NCBI RefSeq assembly: GCF_000009625.1 | Contig: NC_002678.2 | Location: 4,992,001-5,056,000 of the forward strand | Reading direction: 5' to 3' | DNA: 64,000 nucleotides | From: Mesorhizobium japonicum MAFF 303099 | GTDB taxonomy: Bacteria; Pseudomonadota; Alphaproteobacteria; Rhizobiales; Rhizobiaceae | Part shown: piece after piece, positions 1 to 9,164 of the stretch | Numbering within the stretch: the first letter of the stretch is position 1 | How the letters are laid out: every line of letters begins with the position of its first letter | Notes under the pieces: generated by a model | Seen by the model: the letters and a program-made list of their open reading frames with translations, nothing else | Database searches by the model: none | What the model was told of the DNA's origin: nothing | Translations under genes and position numbers: made by a program

Positions 1-1
1 C

Positions 2-1054
2 GCGTCGCATGACGCTGGCTGCGCATTGGGCGCTGCATTAATCGTGTCTGGTGAGTTGGGCCGCCCCGCGCCGCGTGCGCGATTGCAGGAGGTTTATTGG
101 GGGCCGGATCTCGCGAGCGATCATGCTGTGGAAGAGGAACTAAAGGCATGGGCGGGGCACCTGGAGTTTGAACGCACTGAGGAGGTGGCGGATAGGGCAG
201 CCGAGTGGATGGCCGGTGGCGCCGTGATCGGCTGGGTGCAAGGTCGTTCGGAGTTCGGGCCGCGCGCGCTCGGAAATCGCAGCATTCTTGCCGACCCCAG
301 GCCCGCCACAAACAAGGACCGGATCAACGCCATGGTCAAGAAGCGGGAAGGGTATCGCCCGTTCGCCCCATCAGTGCTGGAGGAGGATGCGCGCGAATTT
401 TTCGACCTCCCAGGCAGTGCGTGCGAATTTCCCTTCATGAATTTCGTGGTCCGTGTGCGCGACTCCAAGCGTGGTTTGCTCGGCGCCATCACGCACGTCG
501 ACGGTACGGCTCGGCTGCAAACAGTATCGCGCAAGGCCAGTCCGGCCTACTGGGACGTCATCAATGCCTTCAAGCAGCGCACTGGCATCCCAATTCTGCT
601 CAACACGTCCTTTAACAACAATGCCGAGCCGATCGTGGATTCAGTTGCAGACTCGATTGCCACGTTCCTGACGACAGGGTTGGATGGACTTGTGGTCGGG
701 CCGTTCCTCGTCAAAAAACGGGCCGCAACGCTGGAGGATTGGACTGCGCTAGCGGTTTCATTGCCGCCTTATGTATCCCTGTATAAGGTCCGCGCTCACA
801 CGGCGCTGGATCGCCAGGAGACCATCTGCGAAATCCGAACGGATCACTCCAGCCGTGACGGTGTGCGTATTTCACCTGAATTGTTCGATCTGCTGACGCG
901 AATCGAGGGCGAAGCCGTGCTCGCGGATCTCCTCGATACAATTACGCTGGATCAGGCCCAGCGCGAGGCTCTCACAGGAGAACTGCGACGGTTGTGGGAG
1001 CAGCGCCGCGTTCGGATGCGTCCCTCGCAAGCTGCTCGCGTCCATCAAAACTGA
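2..1054 (+). CDS. nolO: Nodulation carbamoyltransferase, NolO/NodU family (5' end outside window)
   Basis: The product transfers a carbamoyl group to the non-reducing end of the Nod factor in the cytoplasm. The frame is open from the left edge and begins with residues matching the family block DAGCALGAAL, so the gene starts upstream and only about 350 C-terminal residues are seen. Family signatures are SEFGPRALGNRSILADPR, NKREGYRPFAPS-like residues (here KKREGYRPFAPS) and LNTSFN. A tail of about 100 residues follows the conserved core; as I recall the family, this is more typical of NolO (3-O-carbamoylation) than of the shorter NodU. Its position upstream of nodB, nodD and nolL also fits nolO in Mesorhizobium loti. 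The family is certain; NolO over NodU is an inference. Confidence 0.85.
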   Translation, partial: ASHDAGCALGAALIVSGELGRPAPRARLQEVYWGPDLASDHAVEEELKAWAGHLEFERTEEVADRAAEWMAGGAVIGWVQGRSEFGPRALGNRSILADPRPATNKDRINAMVKKREGYRPFAPSVLEEDAREFFDLPGSACEFPFMNFVVRVRDSKRGLLGAITHVDGTARLQTVSRKASPAYWDVINAFKQRTGIPILLNTSFNNNAEPIVDSVADSIATFLTTGLDGLVVGPFLVKKRAATLEDWTALAVSLPPYVSLYKVRAHTALDRQETICEIRTDHSSRDGVRISPELFDLLTRIEGEAVLADLLDTITLDQAQREALTGELRRLWEQRRVRMRPSQAARVHQN

Positions 1055-1414
1055 TGCCAAAAGCTGGACGACAGATAACAGTTGCCGAAACACCGTTCTG
1101 TCCAAGCATCTTCATATGACTGTGCCCAGGCTGCGAGCATGCATAACGCCTATGGCAGTCGAGGATCAGTAATGGATTTGCTTGCCGGTGGCTCAAGACA
1201 GCACCAATTCGTCGTTTCTCGACGGCGGACCCGGTTCGGTGACTGCCTATGGTCTTCGGCATCAGCCTGGTGTTACGCATAGCGGACGGGACGTGCGAGC
1301 GGGCTGCGCCGCTCGCGGGATAAGGCGGCGGCCCTACGGCGCGCCAAGCCGGCATATTCGTCGTTGAGATGCTTTTGGCAAAATGCGTTGGTGAGGCGAC
1401 GATCATGTCTTAGC
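1055..1414. other. Intergenic stretch without recognised gene
   Basis: Short open frames exist on both strands but none resembles a known protein. The stretch lies between the nolO stop and the decayed PLP-enzyme gene on the opposite strand. Confidence 0.5.
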
Positions 1415-1856
1415 GCGCCTTGACCCTTCGGCCCCCTCGTTGGCGATGCCCGACATCTCCTTTCGGGCAATCGCCTGATCGGGATGCGAGTCGAGGAAGG
1501 GGAGCTCACCTAACCCACGGCCGAATGCCCGTCGCGCACCTGCGCGATCGCAAGCGCCGTGGTGCTGTGCCATTCCATGCGAAGCGCGAGAGTCCTTTTC
1601 AGCCCGCGCAGAACCAGGAAGGAGGACATGGTCGAGAGCGCCGCGCCGGTGATGTAGCGCAAGCCCGTTTCGTACAGCGTGTGGAGGCTTCCGCGTCGCC
1701 GAGGATTGCGCCGCCAATGCGGCGGCCTCATTCGCCGCAACACTTTCGATCGTAGGTCGAGCTCAGGAAGACGCGTGGTTGACCGGCATTGGGAAAACCA
1801 GCCGGATCGTAGCCGTGATGGATCGCGAGGGTAGCGAAGCCGAATTTGGCATCGTT
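1415..1856 (-). pseudogene. Remnant of a methionine gamma-lyase / Cys-Met PLP enzyme
   Basis: Three reading frames on the minus strand carry pieces of one protein of the Cys/Met-metabolism PLP family. The N-terminal piece (about 1728-1853) has KFGFATLAIHHGYDPAG and VFLSSTY, as at the start of methionine gamma-lyases. A second piece has TGAALSTMSSFLVLRGLK, LALRMEWHSTTALAIAQ and, after a further frameshift, LDSHPDQAIARKEMSG, which match the C-terminal third. The PLP-lysine middle is deleted. The remnant is divergent from the adjacent MocR regulator, a common arrangement for a MocR and its target, so it may once have been that target. Identification is from remembered family patterns. Confidence 0.6.
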
Positions 1857-1980
1857 CGCAGATGTGCCACTTTCCGGTCTTGGATTGCGGTCTCGGGCAT
1901 CGGCTTCAGACGTGCCTTGGCTTTCGGAAGGAGTGGCTGCAAACTGGTTGATATGGAATGTCCAGTTGGCAGGAAAAGAA

Positions 1981-3450
1981 ATGGTCCAGTCTCCAGGTCC
2001 CGGTGCTTCAACCCGCTCGCATGGCATGGGCGCGCGCCAGATCTACGAAGCGCTTCGCGAGCAGATCCTCAGAGGCGTTTACGGCACCGGAAGCCAGCTG
2101 CCGTCCTCCCGTGGTCTCGCCGAGGAACTTGGCGTCTCGCGAACGACCGTCACCGTCGCCTACGAGCAGCTGGCCGCGGAAGGTTTCATCGACATCCGTC
2201 AAGGCGCGCGCCCTCGTGTCGCATCCTCACTGCTGGGACATGAGCTGACCGCCAATCCCCCAAAACGGTTCGGCCCGGTTCACTTGTCAAGCTATGGCGA
2301 ACGGCTGCGTGGTACTCCGCGCTGGCCGGATTACCTGCCGAACACGCTGAAGGTTGATTTCCGATATGGCGTCCTGGCGCCCTCAGATTTCCCCGCATCG
2401 GTTTGGAAGCGCGCGATGAACGCGGCGATGGCGCAGCGGCCGGCACGGCTCGCCTATGACGATCCGTGCGGTTCGAGCCGGCTCCGCCAAGCGCTTCAGG
2501 GCTATCTCTGGCGCGCCCGTACTGTGCGCTGCGACCCCGAGCAGATCGTCATCGTCAATGGTTCGCAGCAGGGCCTCGATCTCTGCGCGCGCCTGCTGCT
2601 CGACCCCGGGGACAGCTTCGTCATCGAGGACCCCTGCTACAGGATGGCGCGCCAGGTCTTTGCCAGTACAGGTGCCACGCCCGTTCCCGTCGAGGTTGAC
2701 GATCACGGCATGCAAACGGAGCAACTGGCGGGGGTCGCGGCCCGGCTGGCCTATGTGACGCCCTCGCATCAGTTTCCGCTCGGCGGCGTCATGCCGATCC
2801 CGCGGCGGCATCAGCTTCTGGAATGGGCGCGGGAGCAGGGCGCCTATGTCATCGAGGACGACTACGACAGCGAATATCGCTACGATATCAGCCCCGTTCC
2901 CCCGCTGCATAGCCTCGAGGATCATGGGGCCGTCATCTACCTCGGCACCATCTCCAAGACGCTCTCGCCGATGCTGCGGATCGGTTATCTCGTCGTCCCG
3001 GCGGAATTCCTGCAGGTTTTCGAAACCGCCAAGCAGCTTGCCGACCGGCATTCTCCGATGGCGGGGCAGGAGTCATTGGCCTCTCTGATCGAGAGCGGTG
3101 GCTATGAAAGCCATGTGCGCCGCGTGCGCCGCATCAACGGCGAGCGCCGGGAGGCATTGCTGACCGCCCTGAAGCGGAGTTTTCAAGGTCGGATCGCCGT
3201 CCAGGGGGCAGAGGCTGGACTGCACGTCGTCATATGGTTCAACGACCTGCCGCGATCGCGTGAAACGGCGTTGGTCGAAGCTGCCCAATACGCGGGTCTG
3301 GGTCTGCACCCGATTTCGCCGCTTTATCATCGGCAGTCGGGAGCAGGCGAAGCCGACCGCGTCGGGCTTGTCATGGGCTATTCCGCCCTGAGCATCCGGC
3401 AGATCGAAAAAGGCGTCGAGATGCTGCGCGACGTCGTCGCTCGACTCTGA
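1981..3450 (+). CDS. MocR/PdxR-type transcriptional regulator (GntR helix-turn-helix fused to aminotransferase fold)
   Basis: This 489-residue protein has an N-terminal winged helix of the GntR type (residues about 22-70, with [20 protein letters not shown]) joined to a fold-type I aminotransferase-like domain. The domain binds PLP through a Schiff-base lysine in [15 protein letters not shown] (Lys326). The preceding [12 protein letters not shown] is the family signature. Such proteins regulate neighbouring genes of PLP, amino-acid or related metabolism. I chose the ATG at 1981, preceded by an AGGA-type ribosome site; longer starts add low-complexity residues that do not belong to the domain. 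The divergent neighbour is a broken PLP enzyme and the next operon has a PaiB-like flavin protein and a LysE exporter, either of which could be targets. Confidence 0.93.
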   Translation: MVQSPGPGASTRSHGMGARQIYEALREQILRGVYGTGSQLPSSRGLAEELGVSRTTVTVAYEQLAAEGFIDIRQGARPRVASSLLGHELTANPPKRFGPVHLSSYGERLRGTPRWPDYLPNTLKVDFRYGVLAPSDFPASVWKRAMNAAMAQRPARLAYDDPCGSSRLRQALQGYLWRARTVRCDPEQIVIVNGSQQGLDLCARLLLDPGDSFVIEDPCYRMARQVFASTGATPVPVEVDDHGMQTEQLAGVAARLAYVTPSHQFPLGGVMPIPRRHQLLEWAREQGAYVIEDDYDSEYRYDISPVPPLHSLEDHGAVIYLGTISKTLSPMLRIGYLVVPAEFLQVFETAKQLADRHSPMAGQESLASLIESGGYESHVRRVRRINGERREALLTALKRSFQGRIAVQGAEAGLHVVIWFNDLPRSRETALVEAAQYAGLGLHPISPLYHRQSGAGEADRVGLVMGYSALSIRQIEKGVEMLRDVVARL

Positions 3451-3468
3451 GACGCTGACGGTTCCGCA

Positions 3469-3597
3469 CGCGGGTTAGAACGCATTCGCGGCCGCTCATC
3501 GTAAACTGTTCATCGTTGAAATAGTCGCGCGGCCGGGCGACGGCCGCGCTCATGGCCGGCTGACTAAGGTTGATGCTGCTGCCGCCGCCGTGAGGTT
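3469..3597 (-). pseudogene. nodD: nodD fragment
   Basis: About 43 codons match the helix-turn-helix region of the two nodD genes in this window ([15 protein letters not shown] and FNDE.FTMSGRE), on the minus strand and immediately divergent from the nod box in front of nodB. Both ends are lost and single-base changes disrupt the frame. The layout, nodD reading away from a nod box that drives nod genes, is the classic one, so this is the residue of the original nodD of this locus. Confidence 0.85.
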
Positions 3598-3625
3598 GCA
3601 CGCGATCCAAGCCTTTGTCTCATCT

Positions 3626-3673
3626 ATCCGCAACGTGGATGCTTGTCATCGAAACAATCGATTTTGCCGATTG
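3626..3673 (+). promoter_or_regulatory. nod box upstream of nodB
   Basis: The 48-bp element has the nod-box landmarks ATCCGCAACGTGGATG, then ATCGAAACAATCGATTTTGC, then CGATTG. NodD binds such boxes and activates transcription in response to plant flavonoids. It lies about 290 bp before nodB with only a nodA tail between. Confidence 0.9.
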
Positions 3674-3879
3674 TACAGAACGTCCCATAGGAAGAATTCA
3701 AGGATGCAGCCCTAAGGAGATTGTCGATGCATGCGTTGGCTCCGAGGAGCATTTTCTGGTGTGTCCCTCCTGGTCTGCGCCGAACATCAAGCGAGCCGAG
3801 CCCCTTTTCGACCAGGTACATCGGTTATCGGCGCAAGCTGCATCGCGTCGGCTCTTCGCGACAAGCTCCCCCCGATAGC

Positions 3880-3966
3880 GTAGGCCCCTACCTCAAGGAT
3901 CGGGGTTATGCCGATTGCGAATGGCCGACCGGTACAACAATTGACCGCAAGGGTTCGCAGCTATGA
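3880..3966 (+). pseudogene. nodA: nodA 3' remnant
   Basis: The frame ending at the TGA at 3964-3966 encodes a tail with EWPTGTTIDRKGSQL, matching the end of NodA (typically SEWPxGTxIDRNGPEL). The rest of nodA is missing or unrecognisable between the nod box and here. The TGA overlaps the nodB ATG in an ATGA, which is the junction expected from an ancestral nodAB operon. Confidence 0.82.
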
Positions 3967-4622
3967 GACGTCTCGATGACAGATGGAAGGTGCAGAGTGA
4001 ATGCGCTGACGGCACCGGGCGTCGAAGCGTTTATCTGACGTTTGACGACGGTCCCAATCCATGTTTCACACCACAGATACTCGATGTGCTGGCGCAAAAT
4101 CGGGTGCCAGCGACATTCTTCGTCATTGGTGCTTACGCCGCAGAGCATCCGGAACTCATCCAGCGAATGATCGCAGAAGGGCATGAGGTAGGCAACCACA
4201 CGATGTCTCATCCGGACCTGTCCAAATGCGGTTTGGGCGAAGTGCAACGTGAAGTATTTGAGGCGAACCAGGCCATCATGCTGGCATGCCCGCAGGCCTC
4301 GATCCGCTACATTCGCGCGCCATACGGCGCCTGGAGCGAAGAAGTGTTCACTGCCTCAGAGATCGCGGGGCTGGCGGCCCTTCATTGGTCGATCGACCCA
4401 AGAGACTGGTCGCGCCCCGGCACCGACGCGATCGTCGATGCAGTGCTCGCCTCGGTACGCCCCGGCGCAATCGTGCTCTTGCACGACGGATGCCCTCCCG
4501 ACGAGTCGACACGGAGCACTCAAGCCAGTCTGCGCAACCAGACCGTTATGGCGCTGTCCAATCTGATTCCTGCATTAGATGCCTGCGGATATGAAATTCG
4601 CTCGCTTCCAGAACATCACTGA
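3963..4622 (+). CDS. nodB: Chitooligosaccharide deacetylase NodB
   Basis: NodB removes the N-acetyl group from the non-reducing glucosamine of the Nod-factor backbone so that NodA can acylate it. The 219-residue protein has all five motifs of the polysaccharide deacetylase (NodB homology) family: TFDDGPNP with metal-site Asp28/Asp29, NHTMSHPDLS with the His79 and His83 metal ligands, RAPYGAWS, the DPRDW block and IVLLHDG. The length is normal for NodB. The start is the ATG of an ATGA overlapping the nodA remnant stop. Expression should come from the nod box at 3626. Placement apart from nodA and nodC matches what is known of Mesorhizobium loti. Confidence 0.97.
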   Translation: MRRLDDRWKVQSECADGTGRRSVYLTFDDGPNPCFTPQILDVLAQNRVPATFFVIGAYAAEHPELIQRMIAEGHEVGNHTMSHPDLSKCGLGEVQREVFEANQAIMLACPQASIRYIRAPYGAWSEEVFTASEIAGLAALHWSIDPRDWSRPGTDAIVDAVLASVRPGAIVLLHDGCPPDESTRSTQASLRNQTVMALSNLIPALDACGYEIRSLPEHH

Positions 4623-5111
4623 AATGCGAGATCCCATGGACCTGCTTTCCCAGCCAGTACCTGTGTGGTCTCTCTTATGAAGGCTTACAGGCCGTTTACG
4701 CCCTGCGAACAAGCACTTCGTCGACATCGGACGAACTGGTCGGCTCCGACAGTTGGCTAGACGTCTGTTGTCACCTGCTACGATGAGGACCCGCGCACGC
4801 TCTCGGCATGGCCCAGCACCGCCGGTAGGTTCACTCTTCGACGATTGTTGAATGTATGGTTCACTTCGCGTTGGATCGATTTCATTGGGCTTGTCACAGG
4901 CTCACATAGCGCGACCCTGCGGGATCGCTGGCTGCGTCCGAAAGGTTTGGCAGGCAATTCGCATACCGTGACCGGCACCGGGGATTCCGGTGCCCTGATC
5001 CGGCGCGCGATGCCATCTTTCACCAACTGGACTACCTCAATAGCTTCTGACTGGCTGTTTCCAATAGGCCAGCTTGCCGATACCTGACTTGGTAACGCAA
5101 GGAGTTTCGCG
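4623..5111. other. Intergenic stretch without recognised gene
   Basis: I see no conserved protein on either strand. GC-rich tracts with short frames lie between nodB and the PaiB-like gene, and a ribosome site (AAGGAG) ends the stretch. Confidence 0.5.
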
Positions 5112-5735
5112 ATGTACATCCCTCCCGCTTTCCGCGACGACGACAAGGAATGCCTGCGCGCGACCATTCGCGCGGCGCTGCTGGCGAACTTCGTTACCGT
5201 CACGGCGGAAGGGCCGCTCGCAACGCCACTGCCCCTCTTCCTTGACGAGAGCGAGGGCGAGCACGGCGTGATCTACGGGCACCTGGCGAAGGCCAATCCC
5301 CAGTGCCGTGTTCCGCCGCTGGGCGACGGCTTGGCCATCTTCATGGGGCCGGACGCTTACGTGACGCCGGCATGGTATGCGACCAAGCGGGAAACCGGGA
5401 AGGTCGTCCCGACCTGGAATTACGTCGCCGTCCACGCCTATGGCCCGGTCGAGTTCTTCGAGGATGCGGGAAGATTGCTGGACGTCGTGAATCGGCTGAC
5501 CGACCACCACGAGGGCGAGCGCGCCTCGCCTTGGGCGGTGTCGGACGCGCCGCCGGATTTTATACAGGCGCAACTCCGCGGAATCGTCGGCCTGCGCATG
5601 CCAATCACGAGGCTGGAGGGCAAGCGCAAAATGAGCCAGAACCGGAACGCGGCCGACCGCGCTGGCGTGGCGGCGGGCCTTGCGGCGAGCGAGCGGGCAT
5701 CTGACCGCGACGTCGCCGCTCTCATCCCAAAATAA
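5112..5735 (+). CDS. PaiB-family FMN-binding (negative regulator-like) protein
   Basis: The 207-residue product begins MYIPPAFR and continues with a split-barrel flavin-binding fold typical of the PaiB family: GPLATPLPLFLDE, YGHLAKANPQ, IFMGPDAYVTPAWY, then VPTWNYVAVHAYGPVEF. In Bacillus PaiB is linked to repression of sporulation and protease genes, but in proteobacteria the role is not settled. It starts with ATG at 5112 after an AAGGAG site. It lies 27 bp upstream of a LysE exporter on the same strand, and PaiB-like proteins often sit beside amine or amino-acid genes. The function as a regulator is only a family label. Confidence 0.9.
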   Translation: MYIPPAFRDDDKECLRATIRAALLANFVTVTAEGPLATPLPLFLDESEGEHGVIYGHLAKANPQCRVPPLGDGLAIFMGPDAYVTPAWYATKRETGKVVPTWNYVAVHAYGPVEFFEDAGRLLDVVNRLTDHHEGERASPWAVSDAPPDFIQAQLRGIVGLRMPITRLEGKRKMSQNRNAADRAGVAAGLAASERASDRDVAALIPK

Positions 5736-5762
5736 TCATGAACTTCGTCGGAATCGACCATC

Positions 5763-6413
5763 ATGCCAGAACTGACCCCACTCGCCCTGTACCTCGCCGC
5801 GGCCTCCGTGCTCGCCATCACCCCCGGTCCGGGCATCTTCTACGTTGCCGCGCGCACGCTCGCCGGTGGTCGTCGGGAAGGTATCGCTTCCAGCTTCGGC
5901 ACGGGGTTGGGGGGCATGATCCACGTCCTCGCCGCAAGCTTAGGTGTTTCCGCGATCGTGCTCGAGAGCTCGGAACTGTTCTCCGCATTAAAGCTGTTCG
6001 GCGCGGTCTACCTCGTCTGGCTCGGCTTTCGCACCTTTCAAGCCGCCCGCCTCAAGGGAGCGACTGGCGGCGATGACGGCGCCGCAGTGGGTCCAGTCGG
6101 ACCCCGGCGGGCGTTTCGTGAAGGGGTACTGGTCGAGGCGCTCAACCCGAAGACGGCAGTCTTTTTCCTCGCCTTCATTCCGCAGTTCGTGAATCCGAGC
6201 GCAGGGCTCGTAGCTCTGCAATTCGTGGTGCTTGGCTCCGTGTCCATTGCGCTCAACACGCTCGCCGACATCGTGGTTGCCGTCGTGGCCAGCGGCATTC
6301 AAGACGGCGCGGCAGCGCGTCCCGGGTTGATCCGCCGCCTGAGGGAGGCGTCAGGTGGCGCGATGATCGCGCTGGGCGTCGGCCTCGCTCTGGCGAAACA
6401 CCCTGCTGCCTGA
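5763..6413 (+). CDS. LysE/RhtB-family amino-acid exporter
   Basis: This 216-residue inner-membrane protein has the LysE-type layout of about six transmembrane segments. The N-terminal family signature is ITPGPGIFYVAARTLAGG, followed by GTGLGGMIHVLAASLG and a later segment with VEALNPKTAVFFLAFIPQF. The family exports amino acids or their derivatives by proton antiport; the substrate cannot be read from sequence. It starts with ATG at 5763 and is probably co-transcribed with the PaiB-like gene. It is intact. Confidence 0.93.
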   Translation: MPELTPLALYLAAASVLAITPGPGIFYVAARTLAGGRREGIASSFGTGLGGMIHVLAASLGVSAIVLESSELFSALKLFGAVYLVWLGFRTFQAARLKGATGGDDGAAVGPVGPRRAFREGVLVEALNPKTAVFFLAFIPQFVNPSAGLVALQFVVLGSVSIALNTLADIVVAVVASGIQDGAAARPGLIRRLREASGGAMIALGVGLALAKHPAA

Positions 6414-6676
6414 CTTTGGCGGGTACCTGGCGGAAGCAGTTGGATGGCTGCGAGCGAGTTCGGTCATTGCACCTATTTAACCATGTCTCAGGAGGCGCGG
6501 CACCGCCGTTTGGGTGAACGTCGGCTCATAAATGAGAGAAAAACATAGCGTGAGAGAAACGTGAGTACGACTGCCTCGCCTCGCTCATGCCCATCATTTC
6601 GGACCTCGCGAATCAACGCACGGTAGAAGCCAGTCAGCCGAGAATGACGCCCGTTTCATGGAAGGAAAGCCAAGCC

Positions 6677-7489
6677 ATGCGCGAAGCATCGCCCCGCTTT
6701 GCACTCGATTATTTGGCGACGCCCGGACTTGACGTCAGGGCACTTTTCGCTTTTGCCCGCGACCAGGGCCTAACCGATGTCCAGATCCGCAGCCAACCGG
6801 GCAGCAATGCTATTGCACGCGGCATGCCGGCGGCGGACGTCCGGTCTGCGGCCGCCGACACAGGCGTTGGGATTATTTCCGTCAATGCCCTCCAGCGCTT
6901 CAATGAGTGGACCCCCGCCCGCAGGGCCGAGGCGAGCAAGCTCGCCGATTATGCAGCGGCCTGCGGAGCCAAGACGCTCATGCTGGTGCCGGTCAACGAT
7001 GGCTCCTGGCCCGCCAATGTCGAGCGCCGGGGCGATCTCCGCGTCGCCTTGAAGGCGCTCAAGCCGATCCTCCAGTCGCGCGGTCTGATCGGTCTCATCG
7101 AGCCGCTGGGCTTCCGGACCTGCTCGCTTCGATCGAAGAACGAAGCGGCTAAGGCCATTGCCGCCATTGATGGCCAATCCGTCTTCCGCCTCGTGCACGA
7201 CACGTTCCACCACACGCTTGCCGGGGAGACGTTCTTCTCCTCCGAGCTGACCGGTCTCGTCCACATTTCAAGCGTGAACGATCCGATCCACTGGATTTAC
7301 CCGGATCGCGTCCTGGTCGGTTCCGACAATGGCAGCCAGATCCGGGCGCTGCTTGATGGCGGCTATGGGGGGCCCTTCTCATTCGCACCGTTTGTCGACG
7401 CAGCCCACCCGCTGGACGACCTCGCAGGCGCACTTGCCGCGAGCGTCGCTCTCTTCCGACACGGGCTATTGACGCGAGTGCCGGCGTGA
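6677..7489 (+). CDS. TIM-barrel protein of the sugar isomerase/epimerase (IolE/MocC-like) superfamily
   Basis: The protein has about 270 residues if started at the ATG at 6677, which follows a GAAGGAAAG ribosome site; an in-frame ATG at 6587 would add 30 residues without clear similarity. It shows the xylose-isomerase-like TIM-barrel layout: YLATPGLDVRALFAFARDQGLTD, AAACGAKTLMLVPVNDGSW, GLIGLIEPLGF and VHDTFHHTLAGE, with Glu, Asp and His residues at strand ends that usually bind the metal. Relatives act on inositols, rhizopines and other sugars; the substrate here is unknown. It converges with nodD just downstream. Confidence 0.78.
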   Translation: MREASPRFALDYLATPGLDVRALFAFARDQGLTDVQIRSQPGSNAIARGMPAADVRSAAADTGVGIISVNALQRFNEWTPARRAEASKLADYAAACGAKTLMLVPVNDGSWPANVERRGDLRVALKALKPILQSRGLIGLIEPLGFRTCSLRSKNEAAKAIAAIDGQSVFRLVHDTFHHTLAGETFFSSELTGLVHISSVNDPIHWIYPDRVLVGSDNGSQIRALLDGGYGGPFSFAPFVDAAHPLDDLAGALAASVALFRHGLLTRVPA

Positions 7490-7503
7490 GACGCGGGAGT
7501 AAA

Positions 7504-8448
7504 TTAGGGCTGCCTGGGGCGCCTTTTGGCGTCCCCCGGAGAAGTCATTCGAGACGCCTCCTGTAGCAATATCTCTCGCAGCCAGATGCTTGCCGGATCA
7601 CTGTTGTGAAGGGCGGGCCATTGAACGGCCTCGGTGAACGTGGGTAGTGGCAGCGGAAGTTCGATGATCCGCAGGGGGAAGGTTTTTTTGAAATGCTGAA
7701 CCAGCCGGAAGGGCATGGTCGCTATACGAGCTGTGCCTGAGACCATCGGCGGGATCATGCTAAAGGCCTGCACAACGATCTCGACACGTCTCTTGAGACC
7801 ATGCTCAAGAAAAAACTGTTCCTCGATGGAGGGCTTCAGCGTCCGCCCGAACTTGACCGCAACGTGCCTCATCGACATGTATCTCTCGAATGTAAGCTGC
7901 CGTGGCAGCTGCTTGTTCGTGGAGCAGCCCACGCACACGAGCGTCTCGTCGAACAGCGCCGCTCTTGGATGGGCACTTGACATGAACAATTCTGGAAAAA
8001 TCAGAAAATCGACGTCACCGCGCCGGAGAAGCTCATCGGGGTCGTCGTCGATAGGCAACAATTCGAAGCTGACGGCGGGTGCTTCGCGTGCAACCCGCTC
8101 CACGACCTTTTCAAAAAACACGAGTGTGGCGAAATCGGAAAGAATGATCCTGAAACGGCGATCGGATTGAGCCGGATTAAACGGATCCCAAGAGATAATC
8201 GAGCACTGGATTTGCAAGAGTGCGCTGCGAACTGCGGGGGCGAGTGTTTCCGCACGCGGGGTTAGAACACGTTCGCGGCCGCTCGTCGTAAACAGTTCAT
8301 CGTTGAAATAGTCGCGCAGCCGGGCGACGGCCGCGCTCATGGCCGGCTGACTAAGGTTGATGCTGCTTGCCGCCGCCGTGAGGGTCCGCTCGGTCAGCAG
8401 TGCGTCGAGCACGACGAGAAGGTTCAGATCAAGGCCCTTGAAGCGCAT
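7504..8448 (-). CDS. nodD: LysR-family nodulation regulator NodD (first copy)
   Basis: NodD binds nod boxes and activates nod operons when it senses host flavonoids. This 314-residue copy starts at [11 protein letters not shown], the standard NodD start (three codons inside the longest frame). The N-terminal winged helix includes [27 protein letters not shown] and the rest is the LysR effector domain. It is about 90 percent identical by eye to the second copy at 10521 but has a longer C-terminal tail after QEASRM. It is transcribed away from the nod box at 8460. A GC hairpin lies in its last codons (7517-7537). Confidence 0.96.
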   Translation of the reverse strand: MRFKGLDLNLLVVLDALLTERTLTAAASSINLSQPAMSAAVARLRDYFNDELFTTSGRERVLTPRAETLAPAVRSALLQIQCSIISWDPFNPAQSDRRFRIILSDFATLVFFEKVVERVAREAPAVSFELLPIDDDPDELLRRGDVDFLIFPELFMSSAHPRAALFDETLVCVGCSTNKQLPRQLTFERYMSMRHVAVKFGRTLKPSIEEQFFLEHGLKRRVEIVVQAFSMIPPMVSGTARIATMPFRLVQHFKKTFPLRIIELPLPLPTFTEAVQWPALHNSDPASIWLREILLQEASRMTSPGDAKRRPRQP

Positions 8449-8459
8449 GGCTTTCACTT

Positions 8460-8507
8460 ATCCATAGCGTGGATGCTCGCGATCTAAACAATCGATTTTA
8501 CCAAACT
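8460..8507 (+). promoter_or_regulatory. nod box upstream of decayed nodA and nolL
   Basis: Landmarks are ATCCATAGCGTGGATG, GATCTAAACAATCGATTTTA and CCAAACT. It reads toward nolL and away from nodD, the divergent layout expected for nod boxes. It is the only nod box in position to drive nolL, about 660 bp downstream. Confidence 0.9.
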
Positions 8508-8589
8508 TCCAGGGCGCTGCATAGATGACCGCACTTGACATGCGCCCGATCACGCCACTGCTTCTGCAGCGTGTGCTGGGAAATGACTT

Positions 8590-8985
8590 GTAAGTAGCCG
8601 ATCATGTCGAACTCTCCGCCTTCTTCCAAAAGGCCTATGGGCGACAGGGGCTTTCAGGCGGTTGTAGCTGGGCCGGTGCAGGGCCGAGGGTTCGCGCAAT
8701 CGGCTCTGATGTGCACGGCGTAGCAGCTCACTAGGACCTGCTGCGCCATTTCTTCACGGTTGGCGAGGTTGATTTCTTGGGAGGCGAACTCGGACCGTAC
8801 AGGATGCATCCGGATCTTGAGAGACTCGGAATGAGTCATTCTATCCGCGTCATGCGTCCGGTGCTGCAGCAGCGTGGCATTCCATTCGCTTTTGGCATGG
8901 TTCGGCACCCGCTGCGAAACCATCTTGAGAGGTTCTGCAGAGACGGCCAGACGACCATAGTGCCGGGCGTTCGCATCGCCACACA
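8590..8985 (+). pseudogene. nodA: Decayed nodA (N-terminal and central part)
   Basis: In several frames, pieces of NodA can be followed: LSAFFQKAYG near 8611, a VRAIGSDVHGVAA-like piece, then a clean frame with ELGPYRMHPDLERLGMSHS, RVMRPVLQQRGIPFAFGMVRH and LRNHLERFCRDG. Stops and frameshifts occur at several points and the C-terminal SEWPxGT block is absent. NodA normally N-acylates the Nod-factor backbone; this copy cannot encode a full enzyme. It lies directly after a good nod box, as nodA should. Confidence 0.87.
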
Positions 8986-9164
8986 TGATCGCGACCGCCA
9001 ATGCGCTCGAGGTTTGCGATCAGGCACTGGGATTTTTTCCGCTCGGTTGCAGCCAATCGGCCCTCCATACCACGCCGCGATCCGCGTGATTTTCGATCCT
9101 TTGCACCGCGCTCGCCGTGCCCAGAAACGGCAAGTAGCAACTGCAACAGATAGGCTGGAGTCTG

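Noticed and set aside
2383..3051. 222-codon frame opposite the MocR gene
   Set aside because: Antisense shadow without domain; MocR is unequivocal on the plus strand.
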